A stretch of DNA of 6,639 nt from QHWK01 sp035315685 (GTDB lineage Bacteria; Acidobacteriota; Vicinamibacteria; Vicinamibacterales; CAVVIG01). Below, piece by piece: positions 1-6,277 of this stretch; within the stretch, counting starts at the first letter, position 1; every line of letters begins with the position of its first letter. Below the pieces are notes generated by a model. That model saw only the letters and a program-made list of their open reading frames with translations, had not been told where the DNA came from and searched no databases. The DNA is taken from positions 1 through 6,639 of the forward strand of contig DATFXR010000009.1 of NCBI GenBank assembly GCA_035315685.1. The letters are read 5' to 3'. The position numbers were made by a program, and so were the translations under genes.

Positions 1-2570
1 AGACCATGCAGATCGACCAGACGCCGATTCTCGGTCGCAAGATCAGCACGATTCCGCTGTTGAACGCCGCCTTCCGCTCGGCCAAGGGCACCGGCGATCT
101 GTTCGTCAACGCCACCTACTTCGCCACCGGCGCCGGCAGCCGGCGCACCACGACGTTCACGATCGACGGCGTGAACAACGACGAAGGCTGGGGTCGGCAG
201 ACCATGCTGTCGACGTTGCCGATCGGCGCCGTTCAGGAGATGTCGACACTCTCGAACGCGTTCTCCGCCGAGTTCGGCTTCACGGCCGGCCCGGCGGTGA
301 GCATCGTGACCAAGTCGGGCACGAACGTCCCGCACGGCGAAGGCCTGTACACGACGCGGCCCGGCGGCTGGCAGGCGACGACTTTTGGCACCGACAACTT
401 CTGCGCGCCGTCGGTCCCTACATGCGTGACACCGCCGACGCTCACCGCCATCAATCCTGCCGACGTGCCGGACGCCCTCAACCAGTACTCGGGCGCGATC
501 GGGGCCGCGTTGATCAAGGACCGGACGTTCTTCTTCGCGTCGGGCGACTACACCCGGCAGGATCGAACGACGTATCTGTCGCCGACGCTGCCTGCGTTCG
601 TGCTGCCGCCGGACGGCAACCTCGCGTACACGGGCAACTACCGGCAGGGTCTCTTCAACGCGCGGGTGGACCACAAGATCTCGACCACTCAGACGTTGAT
701 GGGGCGATTCAACGTCGATCACTTCTACGACACCAACCCGAACGACGCGGTCGGCGGCACCAACGCACCGAGCGTCGCGCGGCGCTACACGCGCGGCGCG
801 ATTACGGGTCAGGGCAATCTCACGTCGATCATCGGGGCGCACCTCGTGAACGAAGCGCGGCTCGCGTATCTCGACGGCGACCCGGTGACGTTGTGGGAAG
901 CGCAGGATCTGTCGACCACCTACACGCGCGCCGGCTCGGTCCCGTTCACGATCGGACAGTCCCGCCAGACCGACACCTACAGCCGTCAGCTGCAGCTCTC
1001 GGACACGCTGTCGTGGTCGCGTGGCAACCAGACCATCCGGCTCGGCGGGTCCGTCGCGCGTCACACGTCAGGAGGATTCGGCAACGAGCCCGGTTTCGCG
1101 ACGCTCGGCACGTTCACGTTCCTCGCGTCGACGACCGCGCCATTCGAGCAACTGACGCTCGCCGATGTTCAGAACTACACGCAGCCGGTCAGCTACGGGA
1201 TCACGACCTACGATCTGGCGCAGTGGCTGATCGCCGCCTACGCGCAGGACAGCGTGCGGGTGAACGACGACCTGACGCTCGACCTCGGTCTCCGCTACGA
1301 CAACCAGACCCTGACGGATGCGAAGAAGGACTTCGCGCCGCGGGTCGGCTTCGGCTGGCATCCCTATGGCGACCCGCGGCTCGCCGTGCGCGGCGGCTAC
1401 GGGATGTACTACACCCAGATTCAATCGAACCTGCTCGCGGACGCGCTGACCGGCGGGCTCGACGGCTTTACGAACTACACCGCGGCGCCGGGACAGTTCG
1501 GGTTTCCGACGTGCCTGGAATCGCCGTGCGTGCCGCTCCGGTTCGATCCCAGGACGGTGCCGCCGTCGCAGCTGCCGGCGCGCAACATCACGATCCGGGC
1601 CGGCCAGGCCGATTTCTACCGGCAGCAGTTCGCGCAGTACGGGTTGAACTCCGACCTGCTGCCGAACTATCCGAATCAGCTGGTCAGCCCGCGCAGTCAG
1701 GTCGCCTCGATCGGCGCCGAGCGCGAGATCGCGCACGGGCTGTTTGCCGGCGCCGACTACGTCCATCAGCACTGGACGGATCTCAATCGCAGCGTCGATC
1801 TCAACGCGCCGTCCGCCTTCGACCGCACCGCGCCGGGCCAGGTGCGGAGCGTCGCCGCAGCGAACGCGACCCGCCCGATCCTTCCGGTGAACGGCGGCGT
1901 GCGCTCGGTCAACGTGCTGATGAACCTCGGCGAAGCCGACTACGACGGCCTGCAGACGCAGGTCACCTATCGCGGCTATCCGAAGCTGTACGCGGCGGTG
2001 AGCTACACGCTGGCGAAGGCGACGAACACGTTCGAGCCCGACGGCAACGGCATCGGACCCAATGAAAGCATCATCTCGCGGCTCGACGAGACCGAGCGCG
2101 GCCCGAGCGTGCTGGACCAGCGGCACCGCGCGGTGATCACGGTCAGCTACCAGTTGCCCTACGACATCACCGCCGGCACGGTGACGCAGGTCGCCTCATC
2201 GCGGCCGTTCAACGCGACGACCGGCGTCGACAACAACGGCGACGGTGCAAACAACGATCGCCCGGTGATCAACGGCGCCGTCGTCGGCAAGTCGGCGTTC
2301 GCCGGCACGGCGTGGCAGGACGTATCGATCTTCACTGAAGGACGCATTCGGTTCGGAGGCCAATCGCTGCTGCTGCGGCTCGAAGGATTCAACCTCTTCA
2401 ACCACGCGAGCATCCTCGGCCGGGCGCAGACGATCTACGGCGACGCCGCCACACCGAATCCGACCTTCGGCCAGGTCGTGGCCGTCGGCGCCAACGCGAA
2501 TGCGCTGCCGGCGTTGGCGAACATCGATCCGCCGCGGATGTTCCAGCTGCAGGTGCGGTACCAGTTCTGA
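1..2570 (+). CDS. TonB-dependent receptor, Oar-like (5'-truncated by window edge)
   Basis: This is the plug and beta-barrel of a large outer-membrane TonB-dependent receptor, of the type that takes up bulky ligands using TonB/ExbB/ExbD energy. The frame is open to the left edge, so the start, signal peptide and probable N-terminal carboxypeptidase-regulatory-like domain lie outside; the ATG at 6 is probably internal. Residue numbers count from it. Plug landmarks are FTIDGVNNDEGWG (about 51-63), GAVQEMSTLSNAFSAEFG (about 74-91) and VSIVTKSGTNVPHGE (about 98-112), as in Oar-type receptors. The rest is a barrel with alternating aromatic strands. Near the end come an acidic DNNGDG loop (742-747), a RLEGFNLFNH motif and a terminal strand ending in Phe (QVRYQF), the usual outer-membrane assembly signal. 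Only four cysteines occur, in two close pairs (133/140 and 503/508). The ligand cannot be read from sequence. The family is secure; the Oar subgroup is likely. Confidence 0.5.
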   Translation, partial: TMQIDQTPILGRKISTIPLLNAAFRSAKGTGDLFVNATYFATGAGSRRTTTFTIDGVNNDEGWGRQTMLSTLPIGAVQEMSTLSNAFSAEFGFTAGPAVSIVTKSGTNVPHGEGLYTTRPGGWQATTFGTDNFCAPSVPTCVTPPTLTAINPADVPDALNQYSGAIGAALIKDRTFFFASGDYTRQDRTTYLSPTLPAFVLPPDGNLAYTGNYRQGLFNARVDHKISTTQTLMGRFNVDHFYDTNPNDAVGGTNAPSVARRYTRGAITGQGNLTSIIGAHLVNEARLAYLDGDPVTLWEAQDLSTTYTRAGSVPFTIGQSRQTDTYSRQLQLSDTLSWSRGNQTIRLGGSVARHTSGGFGNEPGFATLGTFTFLASTTAPFEQLTLADVQNYTQPVSYGITTYDLAQWLIAAYAQDSVRVNDDLTLDLGLRYDNQTLTDAKKDFAPRVGFGWHPYGDPRLAVRGGYGMYYTQIQSNLLADALTGGLDGFTNYTAAPGQFGFPTCLESPCVPLRFDPRTVPPSQLPARNITIRAGQADFYRQQFAQYGLNSDLLPNYPNQLVSPRSQVASIGAEREIAHGLFAGADYVHQHWTDLNRSVDLNAPSAFDRTAPGQVRSVAAANATRPILPVNGGVRSVNVLMNLGEADYDGLQTQVTYRGYPKLYAAVSYTLAKATNTFEPDGNGIGPNESIISRLDETERGPSVLDQRHRAVITVSYQLPYDITAGTVTQVASSRPFNATTGVDNNGDGANNDRPVINGAVVGKSAFAGTAWQDVSIFTEGRIRFGGQSLLLRLEGFNLFNHASILGRAQTIYGDAATPNPTFGQVVAVGANANALPALANIDPPRMFQLQVRYQF

Positions 2571-2573
2571 GCT

Positions 2574-2659
2574 CACGAAGCACACGAAGCAGCGCGAAGG
2601 TCACGAAGAAGAGATCAAGAATTCTTCTTCGCGGATCTTCGTGTCTTCGTGCCTTCGTG
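2574..2659. repeat. Head-to-head CACGAAG repeat arrays forming an imperfect hairpin
   Basis: The left arm has CACGAAG at 2574, 2583 and 2602 and a CGCGAAG variant at 2593. The right arm has the opposite orientation: CTTCGCG at 2627 and CTTCGTG at 2637, 2645 and 2653. Spacing is 9-10 bases on the left and mostly 8 on the right, so pairing is imperfect. The centre is a perfect 10-bp palindrome, AAGAATTCTT (2617-2626), flanked by AGATC (2612-2616) and GATCT (2634-2638). The array fills the whole 91-base gap between two convergent genes. Confidence 0.5.
2602..2659. terminator. Possible bidirectional terminator hairpin
   Basis: The inner part of the repeat array can fold into a long stem on either strand, and it sits directly downstream of the receptor (+) and of the membrane protein (-), where a shared terminator is expected. 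There is no clear U-tract on either side, so classical intrinsic termination is uncertain. Position is the main argument. Confidence 0.5.
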
Positions 2660-2661
2660 GG

Positions 2662-3258
2662 CTACGCCAGCCGGCCGCGCCCGAAGCGGTGGGTCCGCTT
2701 CCCGTACTTGAACCGCCAGATCGTCCCGCCGATGATCAGGAGCGCGCAGCCTTCCACGTACGCCTTCTCTGCATCGACGAAGTCCGGCGGCCGGTTCTTC
2801 AGCAGCGGGTCGGCCCAGATGCCGTGCACGCAGAAAACGGTGGCGGCGGCGTACGCCGCGTAATGCAGCAGCTTCCAACGGTGGCGGCCGAACGCCGTTC
2901 GAAAGTACGACGTCACGACCACGAACGCGACGAGATAGAAGCCGATCGCGCCGAGCGTATTCGGGATCGGCTGGGTCGGCGACCAGATCGGCACCGCAAT
3001 GTCGAAGACACCGAAGCCGGCGGTCGGAGAGGTGAGCAGAATCGCCGGGTGGACGAACGCCACCCCGAGGCCGATGTAGGCCAGCCAGTTGTGGAACGTG
3101 AACAGCTTCACGCCGCGGATGCGGGGCCAGTGCCGGATCGGGTTGTAGCCCACCGAAAGGAGCAGGCCGAGGAGGATCTGGGCGGTGAAGATGCCCACCG
3201 CGATCAGGCCGACGACCGACGAAACGTCGATCGCGGTGGGCAGCTCGAAGCCGTCCAT
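2662..3258 (-). CDS. Ferric reductase-like bis-heme transmembrane protein
   Basis: This 198-residue integral membrane protein looks like the heme-binding membrane core of the ferric reductase-like superfamily (which includes MsrQ/YedZ), with no flavin or NAD(P)H domain. About five helices are visible: 14-37, 52-75, 101-120, 129-147 and 167-182. His56 and His70 lie in the second, and His132 and His145 in the fourth. Spacings of 14 and 13 match the paired axial ligands of two stacked b-hemes. Basic loops (around 40-51 and 120-129) and the basic C-terminus indicate an outside N-terminus and inside C-terminus. The ATG at 3258 shares its A with the upstream peptidase's TGA (TGATG) and has no good Shine-Dalgarno, so translational coupling is likely. 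The frame stays open further upstream, but that extension is Arg-rich and antisense-like. The electron donor and acceptor are unknown; no MsrP-like partner is visible. Confidence 0.5.
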   Translation of the reverse strand: MDGFELPTAIDVSSVVGLIAVGIFTAQILLGLLLSVGYNPIRHWPRIRGVKLFTFHNWLAYIGLGVAFVHPAILLTSPTAGFGVFDIAVPIWSPTQPIPNTLGAIGFYLVAFVVVTSYFRTAFGRHRWKLLHYAAYAAATVFCVHGIWADPLLKNRPPDFVDAEKAYVEGCALLIIGGTIWRFKYGKRTHRFGRGRLA

Positions 3259-5768
3259 CAGCGCGACGCGTCGGTCGTCGTGCGTGCGCCGGCGTTCTTC
3301 ACGTACTTGTCGAACCAGTTCAGACGCTCGGCCAGAACGTGCAGCAGCGTTTCGCGAGCCGCGTAGCCGTGCGCTTCGTTCGGCAGCATCACCAGGCGGA
3401 CCGTGCCGCCGAGGCCCTTGATCGCCGCAAACAACCGTTCCGAGTTGATCGGGTAGGTGCCGGTGTTGTCGTCCGCCTCGCCGTGCATCAGCAGGATCGG
3501 ATCCTTGATCTGGTTGGCGTACCAGAACGGCGACATCTTCGCGTAGAGATCCGGCACCTCCCAGAAGGTGCGGCGTTCGCTCTGGAACCCGAACGGCGTG
3601 AGCGATCGATTGTAGGCGCCGCTCTCGGCGAAGCCGGCGCGGAAGAGGCGGGAATGCGCGAGCAGGTTCGCGGTCATGAAGCCGCCGTAGCTGTGGCCGC
3701 CAACACCGATCCGGTCGCGATCGGTGACGCCCATTTCGACCACCTTGTCGACGGCCGCCTGCGCGCTCGCCACGAGCTGCTCGACGTAGGTGTCGTTCGC
3801 CGTCTCGCCCGGTCCGATGATCGGCATCGTCGGGTTGTCGAAGATCGCGTAGCCCGAGAGCAGCAGGAACATGTGCGACCCGCCGCGCAGCAGTGTGAAC
3901 GAGTTCGGCGATCCGGTGACCTGGCTCGCCGAGTCGGCGTCGCCGAACTCGCGCGGGTAGGCCCACATGATCAGCGGCACTTTTGTACCCTGCTTGTAGC
4001 CGGGCGGCAGGTAGAGCGTGCCGGACAGCGTCACGCCGTCGTTGCGTTTGTAAGTGACGTACTGCCGCAGGATGTCGCGCACCTGCGGCTGCGGATCCTT
4101 GAACTGGGTCACGGCACGCTTGGTGGCGACGTTGACGTCGCGCACGAAGTAGTTCGGCGCTTCCTTCTGCGTCTCGTAGCGGGTCAGGAAGCGCGTCATC
4201 TCGTCGTTGAGCGGCGCCACGAACGACTCGAGCGATTCAGATGACGAGCGGAAGACGCGGTCGGTCTTGAGCGTCTTGACGTTGAGCCGATCGAGGAACG
4301 GGCGATCGCCTTCGGGCGACGCCCCCTCACCGGCGAGATAGATGTAGTCGCCGTTCTGGACGAGGGCGCTGCCACCGTCGCCACCGCGACCGCCGCCGCG
4401 TCCGCCCGTGTCGCGGCGGGCGACCGGCGCACCGGGATTGTCGTACGCGGCGTCCTGCTTGCGATCCCACACCATGCGAGGTGCCGCGCCCGGCTCGAGC
4501 AGCCACGTCCGCAGGTGGCGCGATGCGCGGTCGTTCTCGTTCAGCACCGCGAGCCCTTTGTCGCTGTACGAGATCCCGCTGTAACGCCACTCGGTCTTGG
4601 CGACTTCTGACGGCTGGCCGTTGAATGGCGCCGTCAGCGCGAGGATCTTGTCGCGGAACGGCACCTTGTTTTTCAGATCGCCGCCATCGAGCGCTTCCAC
4701 CCACAGCACGGTCGCCGGCTGATCGGCGCGCCAGTGCACGCTGCGCGGCCCCGGCTCCACGCCCGTGAGCGGCGTCCCTTCACGCGACGGCAGGTCGGCG
4801 ATCTTCTTCTCCACGTCGCCGGTTCGCGTCCAGATCTCGATGTCCTGCGGGAACCCGCTCATCGGCACGAGGTGCGAGTACGGCCTCTTGAGCTTCGCGA
4901 CGAGCAGGTGCTGGCCGTCGGGCGACGGCGTCACGTTGTTGAAGACCGCGGGCCGGCCGATCGTCGTCTTCGCGGAGGTGCCGGTATTGATCGCGGTCAG
5001 CTGGCTCGTGAAGTAGTACTCGAACAGCGCATCGTCATGGGCCGTCTTCAGGAGGTCTTCGTAGGTTGGCGCCGGCGCCGCCTTGCCGGAGTTCTCGTGG
5101 ACGTTCGGTCCTGCCGGCACGCTCGGCTCGGCGGGGGCGGCGCCGCGGCCGGAGGGAACGAGCTCGCAGACGATCGTCACGTTGTCCTTCACCCAGTCGC
5201 ACGGATCGCCAGTGGTCGCGTTGATCTTATCGCTGCCGCTGACGACCGCCTTCGCGCTGCCGCTGGCAGCGTCGGCAATCCAGAGCTCGATGCCGGTGTC
5301 CTTCGTCTGGAGGAACGCGATGTGCGATCCATCGGGCGAGAACTTGACGTTCGAGACGCGCGCCTGCGACGGCAGCGTCACCGCGGTCTCCGCGCCGCCG
5401 TCGATCTTTTTCAGCGTGATCGAGTAGATGCCGGTGCCCGCCAGGCCCGAGGCGCGGAACGGACCGTTGGTCTTCGAGTTCACGCGGGCGCCCGCGAGAC
5501 GGAGCATCGGCTGCGAGAGCTCCGCAATCGTCGGATAGGCGCGCGCCTTGGTGAGCGCGAGAAGCTGCCGGTTCGGGCCGACCAGCGTTTGCGGCAGCAG
5601 CTCCGCGTCGAAGACCTCGACGATGTTCTGAGGCGGCAGCACATACTTGGGTGGATCCGACGCGGTCGGCACCTGGGCCGCGACGCCGGGAGCGCCGCGC
5701 AGCGCGACGAGCGGCGCGAGGGCGAGCGCGGCAAAGGCGAGCGTGCGAACGGATCGGTGGGCGGACAT
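3258..5768 (-). CDS. Exported S9D serine peptidase, glutamyl-endopeptidase-like
   Basis: This 836-residue protein is a prolyl-oligopeptidase-fold serine peptidase most like the S9D glutamyl endopeptidases (plant chloroplast CGEP type), which cut after Glu. A signal peptide has basic residues at 4-8, a hydrophobic stretch at 9-23 and likely cleavage after Ala31, giving a periplasmic or secreted enzyme. A beta-propeller covers about 40-560, with motifs such as VKFSPDGSHIAF, RPYSHLVPMSGFPQ and SVHWRADQPATVLW. The alpha/beta-hydrolase domain follows, from about 570. The predicted triad is Ser693 (GGHSYGGFM), Asp766 (HGEADDN) and His800 (NEAHGY). SGAYNRSLTPFGFQ and the SPNSF stretch are close to CGEP as recalled. 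The only two cysteines, 190 and 201, could form a disulfide. A Gly/Arg-rich run near 450-466 is probably a surface loop. AAGGAG lies five bases before the ATG, supporting this start. It is the first gene of a coupled pair. Cleavage specificity is inferred from family. Confidence 0.5.
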   Translation of the reverse strand: MSAHRSVRTLAFAALALAPLVALRGAPGVAAQVPTASDPPKYVLPPQNIVEVFDAELLPQTLVGPNRQLLALTKARAYPTIAELSQPMLRLAGARVNSKTNGPFRASGLAGTGIYSITLKKIDGGAETAVTLPSQARVSNVKFSPDGSHIAFLQTKDTGIELWIADAASGSAKAVVSGSDKINATTGDPCDWVKDNVTIVCELVPSGRGAAPAEPSVPAGPNVHENSGKAAPAPTYEDLLKTAHDDALFEYYFTSQLTAINTGTSAKTTIGRPAVFNNVTPSPDGQHLLVAKLKRPYSHLVPMSGFPQDIEIWTRTGDVEKKIADLPSREGTPLTGVEPGPRSVHWRADQPATVLWVEALDGGDLKNKVPFRDKILALTAPFNGQPSEVAKTEWRYSGISYSDKGLAVLNENDRASRHLRTWLLEPGAAPRMVWDRKQDAAYDNPGAPVARRDTGGRGGGRGGDGGSALVQNGDYIYLAGEGASPEGDRPFLDRLNVKTLKTDRVFRSSSESLESFVAPLNDEMTRFLTRYETQKEAPNYFVRDVNVATKRAVTQFKDPQPQVRDILRQYVTYKRNDGVTLSGTLYLPPGYKQGTKVPLIMWAYPREFGDADSASQVTGSPNSFTLLRGGSHMFLLLSGYAIFDNPTMPIIGPGETANDTYVEQLVASAQAAVDKVVEMGVTDRDRIGVGGHSYGGFMTANLLAHSRLFRAGFAESGAYNRSLTPFGFQSERRTFWEVPDLYAKMSPFWYANQIKDPILLMHGEADDNTGTYPINSERLFAAIKGLGGTVRLVMLPNEAHGYAARETLLHVLAERLNWFDKYVKNAGARTTTDASR

Positions 5769-5773
5769 AGACG

Positions 5774-5779
5774 CTCCTT
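5774..5779 (-). promoter_or_regulatory. Ribosome binding site of the S9D peptidase gene
   Basis: On the minus strand AAGGAG is followed by five bases (CGTCT) and then the ATG at 5768. This strong Shine-Dalgarno fixes the start and agrees with the signal peptide beginning there. Confidence 0.5.
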
Positions 5780-5789
5780 GTGGCTGCCG

Positions 5790-5795
5790 ATTTTA
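5790..5795 (-). promoter_or_regulatory. Possible -10 element for the S9D peptidase gene
   Basis: TAAAAT on the minus strand is the best sigma-70-like -10 hexamer in the divergent gap, in a locally AT-rich patch. It would give a very short leader before the AAGGAG. No convincing -35 hexamer lies 16-18 bases upstream, so this is tentative. Confidence 0.5.
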
Positions 5796-5807
5796 CGCCG
5801 GCCACCT

Positions 5808-5835
5808 GCTGGCCCGCTACGATTCGCCGGCCAGC
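5808..5835. other. Inverted repeat in the divergent intergenic region
   Basis: GCTGGCC (5808-5814) and GGCCAGC (5829-5835) form a perfect 7-bp inverted repeat with a 14-base spacer, between two divergent genes. It could be an operator or a leader hairpin, but a short GC-rich inverted repeat can arise by chance in DNA of this composition. Confidence 0.5.
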
Positions 5836-5922
5836 CCGGGGAAACCGTGCTCATGCGTCACGTTTCGCCTCGAGGGCGATGAGTCACTTCGGATGGCTTG
5901 AAGTGTGCAGTCGAGTCGCGAC

Positions 5923-5927
5923 GGAGG
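5923..5927 (+). promoter_or_regulatory. Ribosome binding site fixing the GTG start
   Basis: GGAGG lies five bases before the GTG at 5933. This spacing favours GTG over the in-frame ATG at 5780, which would add about 50 non-conserved-looking residues and run back across the divergent promoter region. Confidence 0.5.
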
Positions 5928-5932
5928 ACGAT

Positions 5933-6148
5933 GTGAAGCTCATCGGTGTGCTGTTGATTGTCTTTGGAATCGTCGCGCTCGCGCTGGGTGGCATCACGTA
6001 TACGACGCGCGAGAAAGTGCTCGACGTCGGTCCGATCACCGCGACCACCGAGAAGCACAAGACGATCCCGTTGTCGCCGATCGTCGGCATCGCGTCGCTC
6101 GCTGGAGGGATCGTGCTGCTGGTGGTCGGCTCGCGGACACGAGTGTAG
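5933..6148 (+). CDS. Small two-helix membrane protein, DUF3185-like
   Basis: This 71-residue protein has two hydrophobic helices (about 3-21 and 48-66) joined by a polar loop containing TTREKVLDVGPITATTEK. The layout, with a Gly-rich first helix, a K-x-x-D-x-GP loop, and P-x-x-x-G then a GG-rich second helix ending in a basic tail, matches DUF3185-type inner-membrane proteins as I recall them. Their function is unknown. The start is GTG, chosen from the GGAGG five bases upstream and because the first helix begins immediately afterwards. An out-of-frame ATG two bases earlier is followed directly by TGA. The gene is alone on its strand here, divergent from the S9D peptidase and convergent with the M16 gene. 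It is a real gene with good confidence; the exact start is slightly less certain. Confidence 0.5.
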   Translation: MKLIGVLLIVFGIVALALGGITYTTREKVLDVGPITATTEKHKTIPLSPIVGIASLAGGIVLLVVGSRTRV

Positions 6149-6169
6149 GGCCGCTCTGCGCAGCAATCA

Positions 6170-6277
6170 GGAATTTGGAATTCGGAATTCGGAATTCGCG
6201 ATCGAGTCTTCTGCCGCCCGCCGTCGGCGTGACAGCGTGACGCGCATTCCAAATTCCAAGTTCCTACTCCTAATTTT
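6170..6277. repeat. Two opposed arms of a 7-bp GGAATTN tandem repeat
   Basis: The left arm is four consecutive heptads: GGAATTT (6170), then GGAATTC at 6177, 6184 and 6191. The right arm, read on the minus strand, gives GGAATTT (6257-6251), the variant GGAACTT (6264-6258), GGAATGC (6250-6244), and degenerate units out to 6277. The arms are separated by about 46 GC-rich bases. The array fills most of the convergent gap and touches the first base of the M16 stop triplet. It could fold as a long imperfect hairpin and may act as a bidirectional terminator, but there is no clear U-tract. Confidence 0.5.

Noticed and set aside
422..2065. 547-codon + strand frame inside the receptor gene
   Set aside because: Arg-rich, low-hydrophobicity translation without any domain, overlapping a clear receptor in another frame; a GC-rich shadow.
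1068..2126. 352-codon - strand frame antisense to the receptor
   Set aside because: Arg/Val-rich antisense shadow with no recognisable motif.
2500..3366. 288-codon + strand frame crossing the convergent gap
   Set aside because: It runs through repeats and then antisense to the membrane protein; no domain and no plausible start.
3259..3966. Upstream extension of the membrane-protein frame into the peptidase gene
   Set aside because: The extension is Arg-rich and overlaps the peptidase catalytic domain; the hydrophobic protein begins at the ATG in the TGATG junction.
4734..5882. 382-codon + strand frame antisense to the S9D peptidase
   Set aside because: Arg-rich composition typical of antisense GC-rich frames, while the opposite strand encodes a full peptidase with signal peptide and ribosome binding site.
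5853..5882. Nine-codon leader-like frame in the divergent gap
   Set aside because: No ribosome binding site, no run of regulatory codons and no attenuator-like structure; consistent with chance.
5780..5932. Upstream ATG start for the small membrane protein
   Set aside because: The added stretch is not membrane-like, overlaps the divergent promoter region and lacks a good ribosome binding site; GTG at 5933 has GGAGG at ideal spacing.
6170..6277. CRISPR-like or integron-like repeat array
   Set aside because: Units are only 7 bases in direct tandem without spacers, and no cas or integrase gene is present.
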